Below, one piece after another: positions 8,334 through 15,841 of a stretch of 64,000 nt of DNA. How positions within the stretch are numbered: the stretch's first letter is position 1; every line of letters starts with the position of its first letter. The notes beneath the pieces are model-generated. The model was not told where the DNA came from. It ran no database searches and saw only the letters and a program-made list of their open reading frames with translations. Made by a program: the position numbers and the translations under genes. Origin of the DNA: Pseudomonas sp. UYIF39 (GTDB taxonomy: Bacteria; Pseudomonadota; Gammaproteobacteria; Pseudomonadales; Pseudomonadaceae); the NCBI RefSeq assembly GCF_029963765.1, contig NZ_JALBYU010000014.1:1-64000 (forward strand), given 5' to 3'.

Positions 8334-9710
8334 ATGGCTATCAGTGTTTTCGACCTGTTCAAAATTGGCATCGGCCCTTCCAGTTCGCACACCGTGGGAC
8401 CCATGCGGGCCGCCGCGCTGTTCGTGCAAGGTTTGCGTGAGCAGGGTCTTTTGGAACAAGTACGGCGCGTCGAAGTTCAGCTTTATGGTTCTTTATCGGC
8501 CACCGGCATCGGTCACGGCAGCGACAACGCAGTGATCATGGGGCTGATGGGCGAGTGGCCGGACGCGATCGATCCGTCGCAAATCGGCATTCGCATCGAA
8601 ACCCTGCGCGAAACCCACACGCTGTTGCTCGATGGTCGTTTGTCGGTCCCGTTCATCTGGGCCCGGGACATGCGGCTGATCGACGAGAACCTGCCGTTCC
8701 ACCCCAACGCCATGACGCTGATCGTCGAAGGTGATGACGGCGAGCTGCATCGCGACACCTACTACTCCATCGGCGGCGGTTTTGTCGTCGATGAAGCACA
8801 AGCCTCCAGCGGTGTGGTGGACCTGGATCGCACGGTGTTGCCGTACGATTTTTCCAGTGCCGCCGAGCTGCTCAGCCTCTGTAAGCAGCACAACCTGCGC
8901 GTCGCCGAATTGATGATGGCCAACGAGAAGGTATGGCGCAGCGAAGAGGAAATCCGCGCCGGCCTGATGACACTCTGGCGCGCCATGCAGGATTGCGTCG
9001 AACAAGGCCTCAAGCACGAAGGCATCTTGCCCGGCGGCCTGAATGTGCGTCGTCGCGCGGCCAAACTGCACCGCAGCCTGCAAGAACTGAACAAGCCTAA
9101 TGTGATCGGCTCGACCTTGAGCGCCATGGAGTGGGTCAACCTGTTCGCCCTGGCGGTCAACGAAGAAAACGCGGCTGGCGGGCGCATGGTGACGGCACCG
9201 ACCAATGGCGCGGCGGGGATCATTCCGGCGGTGCTGCACTACTTTATGAAGTTCAGCGAGGTGGTGACCGACGCCAACGTGGTCGACTATTTCCTCAGTG
9301 CGGCAGCGGTCGGGATTCTGTGCAAAAAGAACGCTTCGATTTCCGGTGCGGAAGTCGGTTGCCAGGGCGAGGTTGGTTCGGCTTGCGCCATGGCGGCGGC
9401 CGGGCTGGCGGAGATTCTGGGTGCCACACCGGAGCAGCTGTGTAACGCGGCGGAAATCGGTCTGGAACACAACCTTGGCCTGACCTGCGACCCGGTGGGT
9501 GGGCTGGTGCAAGTGCCGTGCATCGAGCGCAATGCGATTGCCGCGGTGAAAGCCATCAACGCGGCGCAGATGGCGCTGCGTGGCGACGGTCAGCACTTTA
9601 TCTCGCTGGATCGGGTGATCCGCACGATGCGTGATACCGGCGCGGACATGCATGACAAATATAAAGAGACATCGCGCGGTGGGTTGGCGGTTAGCGCGGT
9701 TGAGTGCTGA
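8334..9710 (+). CDS. sdaB: L-serine ammonia-lyase (serine deaminase)
   Basis: Iron-sulphur L-serine dehydratase: L-serine to pyruvate and ammonia, the exit of the betaine-to-glycine-to-serine route into central metabolism. The 458-residue protein fits the single-chain type. Visible are the N-terminal GPSSSHTVGPMRA motif (about 15-27) and the [4Fe-4S] cysteines in VGCQGEVGSAC (about 339-349) and LTCDPVGGLVQVPC (about 383-396). The start at 8334 (MAISVFDLFKIG) has a CAGGAG about 10 nt upstream. It sits between cbcX and gbdR, as in P. aeruginosa. Confidence 0.93.
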   Translation: MAISVFDLFKIGIGPSSSHTVGPMRAAALFVQGLREQGLLEQVRRVEVQLYGSLSATGIGHGSDNAVIMGLMGEWPDAIDPSQIGIRIETLRETHTLLLDGRLSVPFIWARDMRLIDENLPFHPNAMTLIVEGDDGELHRDTYYSIGGGFVVDEAQASSGVVDLDRTVLPYDFSSAAELLSLCKQHNLRVAELMMANEKVWRSEEEIRAGLMTLWRAMQDCVEQGLKHEGILPGGLNVRRRAAKLHRSLQELNKPNVIGSTLSAMEWVNLFALAVNEENAAGGRMVTAPTNGAAGIIPAVLHYFMKFSEVVTDANVVDYFLSAAAVGILCKKNASISGAEVGCQGEVGSACAMAAAGLAEILGATPEQLCNAAEIGLEHNLGLTCDPVGGLVQVPCIERNAIAAVKAINAAQMALRGDGQHFISLDRVIRTMRDTGADMHDKYKETSRGGLAVSAVEC

Positions 9711-9725
9711 GACCGCGTCGCCTGC

Positions 9726-9801
9726 ATCGCGAGCAAGCTCGCTCCCACATTTGATCTGCGTCGTTCGCAAATCCAGTGTGGGAGCGAGCTTGCTCGCGAT
9801 A
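9726..9801. repeat. REPIN (GAGCAAGCTCGCTCCCAC family)
   Basis: Inverted copies of the TGTGGGAGCGAGCTTGCTCGCGA unit flank a ~28-bp spacer just after the sdaB stop. Confidence 0.85.
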
Positions 9802-9849
9802 GCGTCAGACCAGTCAAAACTGCGCGCTAAGTGAGCACCGGAATCAAAA

Positions 9850-9868
9850 CGCGCCACGTTTTGGCGCG
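9850..9868. other. Hairpin downstream of sdaB
   Basis: CGCGCCA and TGGCGCG form a 7-bp stem. There is no T-run on the plus strand, so it is at best a weak 3' end for sdaB. The rest of the 9.8-10.23 kb gap is the gbdR upstream region. Confidence 0.35.
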
Positions 9869-10054
9869 TCGCTTACAGATAAGCCACTTCCTCGAGATCC
9901 GGGATCCAAGTTGGCCATTACCGCCTGTCACCTGTGCTTGCGGTGACACTCCTCACCGGGTCGCTGTAGCCCTGTTCCCACAAGTGCTACCGATTTGCTC
10001 ACGCCCAACGGGGCAGAGCACCTCCCACCGATAATGGCACTTATAACCCCCACT

Positions 10055-10083
10055 CGCGGCGCGGCTTATATAGACGCGCCGCG
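10055..10083. promoter_or_regulatory. Long inverted repeat upstream of gbdR
   Basis: CGCGGCGCG and CGCGCCGCG, separated by 11 bp, lie about 150 bp upstream of gbdR. No T-run follows. This could be a protein-binding palindrome or a leader hairpin. Confidence 0.45.
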
Positions 10084-10102
10084 ACGTCGTTTTCAGGAGT
10101 TA

Positions 10103-10118
10103 TTGAACGGCCATTCAA
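10103..10118. promoter_or_regulatory. TTGAA-N6-TTCAA palindrome upstream of gbdR
   Basis: TTGAACGGCCATTCAA, about 117 bp before the gbdR start. It resembles the BetI box core (TTGAACGTTCAA) with a wider centre, so a TetR-type or BetI-related site is possible but unproven. Confidence 0.3.
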
Positions 10119-10234
10119 CTTTAGGCATGGCATTTGCTCTGTCATTACAAAGCCCGTCTCCCACGCGAGAACGATGGCAATAACAAGAGCCTCCGCCTGA
10201 GGCCATCACCCGCTTTGTGTGAGGAGATACCGCG

Positions 10235-11338
10235 ATGACGACGTTCAACTCCGGGGCCCAACCCCAGAACCGTGCGCCTCAATCCATCGGCTTTTTGCTG
10301 CTGGACAATTTCACGCTTATTTCTCTGGCCTCCGCAGTAGAACCCCTGCGCATGGCCAACCAACTGTCCGGCCGCGAGCTGTATCGCTGGACCACACTGA
10401 CCGTCGACGGTGGTCAGGTCTGGGCCAGTGACGGTCTGCAGATCACCCCCGACGCCTCCATGCACAAAGCGCCTCCCATGGACACCATCATTGTCTGTGG
10501 CGGTATTGGTATTCAACGCACTGTTACCCGTGAACACGTGTCATGGCTGCAAAGCCAGGCGCGTCAGTCCAAGCGTCTGGGTGCGGTCTGCACCGGTAGC
10601 TGGGCCCTGGCCTGCGCCGGTTTGCTGGACGGTTTCGATTGCAGCGTGCACTGGGAATGCCTGGCCGCTATGCAGGAAGCGTTTCCGCGTGTGGCCATGA
10701 GCACCCGGTTGTTCACCCTCGACCGTAACCGTTTCACCAGCTCCGGCGGCACCGCGCCGCTGGACATGATGCTGCACCTGATCAGCCGCGATCATGGCCG
10801 TGAACTGTCAGCCGCGATCTCGGAAATGTTTGTCTACGAGCGCATCCGCAACGAACAGGATCACCAGCGTGTGCCGCTCAAGCACATGCTCGGCACCAAC
10901 CAGCCGAAGTTGCAGGAAATCGTCGCGCTGATGGAGGCCAACCTGGAAGAGCCGATCGACCTCGACGAACTGGCGGTGTATGTCGCCGTGTCACGACGTC
11001 AGCTGGAGCGGCTGTTCCAGAAATACCTGCACTGCTCGCCATCGCGTTATTACCTGAAGCTGCGCTTGATCCGCGCCCGGCAGCTGCTCAAGCAAACGCC
11101 GATGTCGATCATCGAAGTGGCGTCGGTGTGTGGCTTCGTGTCCACGCCGCACTTCTCCAAGTGCTACCGCGAATACTTCGGCATTCCGCCACGTGACGAG
11201 CGCGTAGGTTCCAACACCACGCAACAAGTGGCGATGATGCCGCTGCCGCAAGCACTGGTGCTGTCACCGTTGTCCGGACCGTTGTCGGCGTTGAGTCAGG
11301 CGCGCAATGAGTCGACGTTCGCCAGCGTAAGGCTCTAG
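10235..11338 (+). CDS. gbdR: AraC-family activator of betaine catabolism
   Basis: GbdR responds to glycine betaine and dimethylglycine and activates the gbc, dgc, cbc and sox genes in P. aeruginosa. The 367-residue product has an N-terminal DJ-1/PfpI (GATase1-like) domain (about 18-200) retaining a cysteine in the elbow motif VCTGSWALA, then a C-terminal AraC helix-turn-helix pair (about 225-325; RRQLERLFQKYL and IIEVASVCGFVS). A GAGGAG lies about 10 nt before the ATG. It is the larger paralogue of CdhR (16996-17955). Confidence 0.94.
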   Translation: MTTFNSGAQPQNRAPQSIGFLLLDNFTLISLASAVEPLRMANQLSGRELYRWTTLTVDGGQVWASDGLQITPDASMHKAPPMDTIIVCGGIGIQRTVTREHVSWLQSQARQSKRLGAVCTGSWALACAGLLDGFDCSVHWECLAAMQEAFPRVAMSTRLFTLDRNRFTSSGGTAPLDMMLHLISRDHGRELSAAISEMFVYERIRNEQDHQRVPLKHMLGTNQPKLQEIVALMEANLEEPIDLDELAVYVAVSRRQLERLFQKYLHCSPSRYYLKLRLIRARQLLKQTPMSIIEVASVCGFVSTPHFSKCYREYFGIPPRDERVGSNTTQQVAMMPLPQALVLSPLSGPLSALSQARNESTFASVRL

Positions 11339-11343
11339 ACCGT

Positions 11344-11438
11344 TGTGGCGAGGGGGCTTGCCCCCGTTGGGTCGCGAAGCGGCCCTAAAAGCTTTACGAC
11401 TGCTGCGCAGCCGAACGGGGGCAAGCCCCCTCGCCACA
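11344..11438. repeat. REPIN (GGGGGCTTGCCCCC family)
   Basis: TGTGGCGAGGGGGCTTGCCCCCG and its inverted copy enclose a GTCGCGAAGCGGCC / GACTGCTGCGCAGCC core. It lies between gbdR and the next, convergent small gene. Confidence 0.85.
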
Positions 11439-11440
11439 GG

Positions 11441-11704
11441 TCAGGCGCTACGGCTCTGTTGATACTCCGCCAACGCGGGCAGCAATTGCTTTTCGATGGC
11501 CTGGCGCACGGCCGGCAGGATGGTCGCGCTGCTGGTGTACATCTGCTTGACCATGGTCCGCAGTTCCATTGCCCGTTCGTTGTTCAAACCCCGTACCGCG
11601 CATTCGCAGGCCTGCTCGGCGGTTGCGCCAGGGGGTACTGCAAATCCCAACGCCTTGAGCTGGCCCAACAGGTCTTCCTGGTCAATCAAATCGGCGTGCA
11701 TCAT
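11441..11704 (-). CDS. Small conserved-type protein of the carnitine block, function unknown
   Basis: An 87-residue protein beginning MMHADLIDQEDLLGQLKALG. I do not recognise a named domain. It is predicted largely helical, soluble and with no signal peptide; charged and leucine residues recur through LLGQLKALGF and the C-terminal half (RTMVKQMYTSSATILPAVRQ). A GAAGGA 7 nt upstream supports the start at 11704. It lies between gbdR and the butyrobetaine dioxygenase on the same strand as the cdh genes, so a role in carnitine metabolism is possible, but only position supports it. Confidence 0.65.
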   Translation of the reverse strand: MMHADLIDQEDLLGQLKALGFAVPPGATAEQACECAVRGLNNERAMELRTMVKQMYTSSATILPAVRQAIEKQLLPALAEYQQSRSA

Positions 11705-11811
11705 GACGCAATCCTTCTTCAGGGAACGGTGTCGTGGTTCGATTCTCGTAGGGGTACGGAGTGGCGGCAAGGACGATTTGTCGCAATGGCCGCAATACCT
11801 ATGAACAGGTC

Positions 11812-11954
11812 GTTTTCGGCTAACTTGCGCAGGAGGAGAGTGGGCACACTGGGATCAGCTGGCTTCACGAAGGTTTGGTCACCCTCGCGCAACGGCTCCT
11901 CAACAGTACCCACCTCTGCCCCGATCCTGTCACGGCTTGATCGGGGTTTTTTTT
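11812..11954 (+). ncRNA. Candidate small RNA ending in an intrinsic terminator
   Basis: On the plus strand, in a 259-bp gap between two minus-strand genes, there is a promoter-like pair (TTGTCG at 11778 and TATGAA at 11800, 16-bp spacing). Next come complementary segments (AGAGTGGGCAC near 11838 and GTACCCACCTCT near 11906) and a terminator with a T8 tail. The predicted transcript is about 140 nt. There is no open frame of note. The start is inferred; the terminator is the firm part. Confidence 0.5.
11919..11954 (+). terminator. Intrinsic terminator with no upstream plus-strand gene
   Basis: CCCCGATC and GATCGGGG form an 8-bp stem followed by eight T on the plus strand. The minus-strand reading has an A-run before the stem and no T-run after it, so it works for plus-strand transcription only. 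Confidence 0.85.
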
Positions 11955-11963
11955 GGCTGGGAT

Positions 11964-13127
11964 TTAACGCTGCAGGACAAGGATCCGCGACAACAATTCA
12001 TCACGGTCGACATAGCAACCCTGAAAATGCCGGGCGCCGGTGGCGGGGTCGAAGGCGTTGCGGGCGTGGAGGGTGCGGCGGTTGTCGAAACACCACATTT
12101 CGCCGGAGTTTAGCCGCGTCATCACGCGGAATCGCGCTTCCCGGGTCATCGCAATAAAGCGGCGGTAGGCGTGATAGAGCGCGGGCATCTGCTCGACCGA
12201 CGCATCGAACGGCCCACGCAGAAAATTCGCCATGCGGATTTCCGACACCTGCCCAAAGGCATCCAGCGCGATGATCGGCGCGAGACAGCGGTAGTCGCTG
12301 TGGCGGTCTTTGTTGCGGAACTCCACGGGGATTTCGCAAAGGCTTTTGAACGCCTCGGGATCTTCATCGCGCAAGGCTTCGGCAATGGCAAAACCGTCGA
12401 CGAAAATACTCTCGCCACCCTCGGCGTCATTCACCAGGCAATGCAGAAATTGCAGCCCCGGTTGTAACTCCCGGGTTGGCAGGTCGCTATGCAGCGGCAG
12501 GTTGAAAGCGGTGTAGGCATTGCTGTCGGCATCGGCCTTGGATTGCACGTTGAACAACACGCCAAAATTGCTCTCGCGGATGAAGGAAATCCGCTGGGCG
12601 ATCAACTTCAACGAGCCCGGCTCGGTGGGCACACCGCGGACCTGGGTCAGGCCGATATCGCGCACGGCCAGCAGCCATTGCAGCAAGGCGTCGTTGTCGT
12701 TCATCAACGCTTGGTAGTCGAACACCGGCAGCGTCAGGTTGCTGTTCCAGAGCTGGCTTTTGGGCTTGGATGCCCGGCGTTCAGCGCGGGACTCGTCATC
12801 GTAGGCGTGGGCCCGTAACCAGCCAGGATCGAAGCGGCTGAGATGGCCGTCCTGCCAATCGATGTGCAGGCAGCCTTCGGCATCAATGCTGATGTGCGAG
12901 GGGTTCAGGTTTTCGGCGACGTCGACGATTTCCAGCACTTGCTCGCGGGTTACGGTGTAGACGCACAGCGGGCACGGGCAGTTGTCCCGCAGCCACTGAT
13001 GATGAAACGGGCTGACACGTTTATCGGCCCACTTCACTTGAATTCGGTCCGCCAGGGTGTATGCGGCGGTCAACGCGCTGATCAACGGGTAGGTACGGAA
13101 GTCGGCAAAAGCGGCGGCGGTGTTCAA
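11964..13127 (-). CDS. Gamma-butyrobetaine dioxygenase
   Basis: Fe(II)/2-oxoglutarate-dependent hydroxylation of gamma-butyrobetaine to L-carnitine. The 387-residue product matches the family length. An N-terminal zinc-binding part has Cys50-x-Cys52-x2-Cys55 and a histidine near 95. The TauD/BBOX catalytic domain has His213-x-Asp215 (PLHSDLPT) and distal His354 (RTLHARN). The start is a TTG at 13127 with AAGGAG 7 nt upstream; no ATG fits. It lies 14 bp after cdhB on the same strand, so it should be co-transcribed with cdhA-cdhB. It would add butyrobetaine to the growth substrates funnelled through carnitine. Confidence 0.9.
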   Translation of the reverse strand: MNTAAAFADFRTYPLISALTAAYTLADRIQVKWADKRVSPFHHQWLRDNCPCPLCVYTVTREQVLEIVDVAENLNPSHISIDAEGCLHIDWQDGHLSRFDPGWLRAHAYDDESRAERRASKPKSQLWNSNLTLPVFDYQALMNDNDALLQWLLAVRDIGLTQVRGVPTEPGSLKLIAQRISFIRESNFGVLFNVQSKADADSNAYTAFNLPLHSDLPTRELQPGLQFLHCLVNDAEGGESIFVDGFAIAEALRDEDPEAFKSLCEIPVEFRNKDRHSDYRCLAPIIALDAFGQVSEIRMANFLRGPFDASVEQMPALYHAYRRFIAMTREARFRVMTRLNSGEMWCFDNRRTLHARNAFDPATGARHFQGCYVDRDELLSRILVLQR

Positions 13128-13141
13128 TGGCGATCTCCTTG

Positions 13142-13618
13142 TTATTTTTTAGGGGGTAACGCGATCACTCGGCCAATGTAGTCGGGGGAGGGAAGGTCGG
13201 TTTGCTCGGCGACGATGGCTTGCAGCTTGCTCAAAGTGTCTTCGCTGAACGGTGCGGAGCGCGGCCCGGCGAGGTCGACGTGCAGCAGCATTTGCTCGTT
13301 GCCTGCCAGCTCCTTGTCGTCGCCCACCAGATGCAGGCTGTGATAGAGGTGCAGGCGTTTGCTGTCGTGGCCGATGATTTGGGTGTGCACTTCGACGTCG
13401 GCGTCGAGCTTCACTTCGTGCAGGTAATTGAGGTGCAGTTCGAGGGTGAACAGCGAATTGCCGCTGGCTTCGCGGTTGTTGCTGTCCATGCCCAGACGAT
13501 CCATCAGCGCGTCGGTGGCGTAGCTGAAGATGAGCAGGTAGAAGGCGTCGCGCAGGTGGCCGTTGTAATCGACCCATTCGGGGATGATTTTGGTTTGGTA
13601 GGTGGTGAGGGTGGGCAT
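13142..13618 (-). CDS. cdhB: Hotdog-fold thioesterase of carnitine catabolism (betainyl-CoA thioesterase)
   Basis: A 158-residue hotdog-fold acyl-CoA thioesterase (4-hydroxybenzoyl-CoA thioesterase type). The opening VDYNGHLRDAFYLLIF (about 16-31) holds the family D-x-N-G-H active-site stretch. In P. aeruginosa the gene beside cdhA releases glycine betaine from betainyl-CoA made by CdhC. It is one of three cdh genes on the minus strand; a REPIN separates it from cdhA, and the dioxygenase gene follows within 14 bp. Substrate is inferred from context. Confidence 0.85.
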   Translation of the reverse strand: MPTLTTYQTKIIPEWVDYNGHLRDAFYLLIFSYATDALMDRLGMDSNNREASGNSLFTLELHLNYLHEVKLDADVEVHTQIIGHDSKRLHLYHSLHLVGDDKELAGNEQMLLHVDLAGPRSAPFSEDTLSKLQAIVAEQTDLPSPDYIGRVIALPPKK

Positions 13619-13655
13619 GATGAGGGATCCAAATGGTGTGGTGACTGGATGGCGC

Positions 13656-13751
13656 CCATCGTCGGAACGCCGCCCGGAGCAAGCTCGCTCCCACAGGTTT
13701 TACGCGGTCCTTGTGGGAGCGAGCTTGCTCCGGGCGGCGTTCCGACGATGG
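13656..13751. repeat. REPIN, extended arm type
   Basis: A near-perfect inverted repeat: CCATCGTCGGAACGCCGCCC followed by GGAGCAAGCTCGCTCCCACA on one arm and the mirror on the other. The same extended arm occurs at 54783-54906. It lies between cdhA and cdhB. Confidence 0.9.
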
Positions 13752-13770
13752 GGTCGATCCTGCTGGCTCA

Positions 13771-14736
13771 TTACTCGCTGAACGCCATCCCATGCTTCTC
13801 TTTGGTGGTTTTCACCGCCTCCAGCACCGCCAGCAAGCAATCATCACGATAGCGCTCCAGCGCCGAAATGCTGTGCGTGCCCAACTGATCACTGGTGCCA
13901 TCAACCACATCATCAATCAACTTGTCGGTCAGTTCCGGTGCTGGCAGATACGTCCATGGCAACTGCAACGCCGGCCCGAATTGCGCCATGAAGTGCCGCA
14001 TGCCCGCATCGCCACCCGCCAGGGTGTACGTCAAGAACGTGCCCATGAACGACCAGCGCAGACCCGCGCCAAAACGGATCGCATCATCGATTTCACCGGT
14101 GGTCGCCACACCGTCGTTGACCAGGTGCAGCGCTTCACGCCACAACGCTTCGAGCAAGCGGTCGGCGATAAAACCGGGTACTTCCTTGCGCACATGCAGC
14201 GGACGCATGCCCAAGGATTCGTAGACTTTCATTGCCGCTTGAACGGCTTCCGGCGCAGTGTTTTTTCCGCCAACCACTTCCACCAACGGCAGCAGGTAAA
14301 CCGGGTTGAACGGGTGGCCGACGACGCAACGTTCCGGGTGCGTCGAACTCTCGTAAAACTCGCTCGGCAACAGGCCAGAAGTGCTGGAGCCGATCAAGGC
14401 ATTGGGCTTGGCCGCCGCGCTGATCTTGGCGTGCAGTTCCAATTTCAGGTCCAGTCGCTCAGGGGCGCTTTCCTGAATGAAATCCGCGTCGCGAACGCAT
14501 TCTTCAATAGTTGCGACAAAGCGCAGCCGATCCTGCGATGCGCCTGGTGCAAGGCCCTGTTTCTCCAAAGCGCCCCAAGCATTGGCGACGCGTTTGCGCA
14601 GCGCGGCTTCGGCACCGGGCGCCGGGTCCCAGGCCACCACGTCGAGGCCGTGGGCGAGGGCGCGAGACACCCAACCGCTGCCGATGACACCGCTGCCCAG
14701 GGCTGCGAAGGTTTTGATTTCGGTGATAAAGCTCAT
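13771..14736 (-). CDS. cdhA: L-carnitine 3-dehydrogenase
   Basis: NAD+-dependent oxidation of L-carnitine to 3-dehydrocarnitine. The 321-residue product belongs to the 3-hydroxyacyl-CoA dehydrogenase superfamily: Rossmann glycines in ALGSGVIGSGW (about 12-22), the STSG stretch (about 117-120), and the catalytic histidine region VVGHPFNPVYLLPLVE (about 138-153). The C-terminal helical domain is complete. It is the first enzyme of carnitine breakdown; CdhC, encoded just upstream on the same strand, uses its product. Confidence 0.94.
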   Translation of the reverse strand: MSFITEIKTFAALGSGVIGSGWVSRALAHGLDVVAWDPAPGAEAALRKRVANAWGALEKQGLAPGASQDRLRFVATIEECVRDADFIQESAPERLDLKLELHAKISAAAKPNALIGSSTSGLLPSEFYESSTHPERCVVGHPFNPVYLLPLVEVVGGKNTAPEAVQAAMKVYESLGMRPLHVRKEVPGFIADRLLEALWREALHLVNDGVATTGEIDDAIRFGAGLRWSFMGTFLTYTLAGGDAGMRHFMAQFGPALQLPWTYLPAPELTDKLIDDVVDGTSDQLGTHSISALERYRDDCLLAVLEAVKTTKEKHGMAFSE

Positions 14737-14764
14737 GGCGACGTCCTAAAGTAATTTCGGTAAC

Positions 14765-14864
14765 CCCTGTAGGAGCGAGGCTTGCCCGCGAAGAGGCCGG
14801 TATATCCAACGGATCTCTCGCGGCAGGAAAACCGCCTTCGCGGGCAAGCCTCGCTCCTACAGGG
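14765..14864. repeat. REPIN (TGTAGGAGCGAGGCTTGCCCGCG family)
   Basis: CCCTGTAGGAGCGAGGCTTG and its inverted copy are separated by about 50 bp, between cdhC and cdhA. Confidence 0.85.
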
Positions 14865-14879
14865 TTTTGTGTTTGGGGT

Positions 14880-15767
14880 TTAGCCGCGCTTGGTCAGGCC
14901 CATTTTTGCCCGGCCTTCCGCCGGCGTCAGAACACGGGCGCCGAGACGGCTGAGGATTTCCGAGGCGCGTTCGACCAGTTGGCCGTTGGTCGCCAGTACG
15001 CCTTTGTCCAGCCAGATGTTGTCTTCCAGACCGACCCGCACGTTGCCGCCGAGCAGCACCGCTTGCGCAGCCATCGGCATTTGCATGCGACCGATGCCGA
15101 AGCCGGCCCAGACCGCATTGGCCGGCAGGTTGTCGACCATGGCCTTCATGGTGGTGGTATCGGCCGGCGCACCCCACGGGATGCCCAGGCACAGTTGGAA
15201 CAGCGGGTCGTCGAGCAGGCCTTCCTTGATCATCTGCTTGGCGAACCACAGGTGGCCGGTGTCGAAAATTTCCAGCTCGGCCTTCACGCCCAGCTCTTGA
15301 ATGCGTTTGGCGCCAGCGCGCAGTTGCGCCGGGGTGGACACGTAAATGGTGTCGCCGTCGCCGAAGTTCAGGGTGCCGCAATCGAGGGTGCAGATTTCCG
15401 GCAGTAGCGCTTCAACGTGGGCCAGACGGGTCAGCGGGCCGACCAGGTCGGTGTTCGGGCCGAACTCCATCGGGTTCTCGCCCGCGCCGATTTCCAGGTC
15501 GCCGCCCATGCCGGCGGTGAGGTTGACGATGATGTCGACGTCCGCCTCGCGGATGCGCTCCATCACTTCGCGGTACAGCGCTACGTCACGGCTGAATTTG
15601 CCGGTTTCGGGGTTACGCACGTGGCAGTGAACGACAGTGGCGCCGGCCTTGGCGGCTTCCACGGCGGCCGCGGCGATTTGTTTCGGGGTGACCGGCACGT
15701 GTGGGCTCTTGCTGGTCGTGTCGCCAGCACCGGTGAGTGCGCAGGTGATGATGACGTCGTGGTTCAT
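14880..15767 (-). CDS. cdhC: 3-dehydrocarnitine cleavage enzyme (BKACE/DUF849)
   Basis: A beta-keto-acid cleavage enzyme: dehydrocarnitine plus acetyl-CoA gives betainyl-CoA plus acetoacetate. The 295-residue TIM-barrel protein has the zinc-ligand motif HCHVRNPETG (about 44-53) and the family stretch NLTAGMGGD (about 82-90). The start at 15767 has AAGGAA 9 nt upstream. It follows caiX after a 74-bp gap with a stem-loop, so caiX-cdhC-cdhA-cdhB is a likely operon. The BKACE family has varied substrates; the assignment rests on gene neighbours. Confidence 0.9.
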   Translation of the reverse strand: MNHDVIITCALTGAGDTTSKSPHVPVTPKQIAAAAVEAAKAGATVVHCHVRNPETGKFSRDVALYREVMERIREADVDIIVNLTAGMGGDLEIGAGENPMEFGPNTDLVGPLTRLAHVEALLPEICTLDCGTLNFGDGDTIYVSTPAQLRAGAKRIQELGVKAELEIFDTGHLWFAKQMIKEGLLDDPLFQLCLGIPWGAPADTTTMKAMVDNLPANAVWAGFGIGRMQMPMAAQAVLLGGNVRVGLEDNIWLDKGVLATNGQLVERASEILSRLGARVLTPAEGRAKMGLTKRG

Positions 15768-15801
15768 GAGGCGGGTTCCTTGCAGGCGTGATGATTCCGT
15801 T

Positions 15802-15821
15802 CGCAGCCCGGTCGGGCTGCG
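15802..15821. promoter_or_regulatory. Intercistronic stem-loop caiX-cdhC
   Basis: CGCAGCCCG-GT-CGGGCTGCG is a perfect 9-bp stem, 20 bp after the caiX stop, with no T-run. It parallels the hairpin after cbcX and probably protects the binding-protein message or trims read-through. Confidence 0.65.
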
Positions 15822-15841
15822 AGTCGGTGGTTCAATCGGGT

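Noticed and set aside
9711..10234. Missing gene in the 524-bp gap before gbdR
   Set aside because: It holds a REPIN, a hairpin and the palindromes of the gbdR leader; short frames there have no ribosome site or family match.
11345..12157. 270-codon plus-strand frame over the REPIN, small gene and dioxygenase end
   Set aside because: It runs through a REPIN, the small RNA candidate and a terminator, and overlaps minus-strand genes with good motifs.
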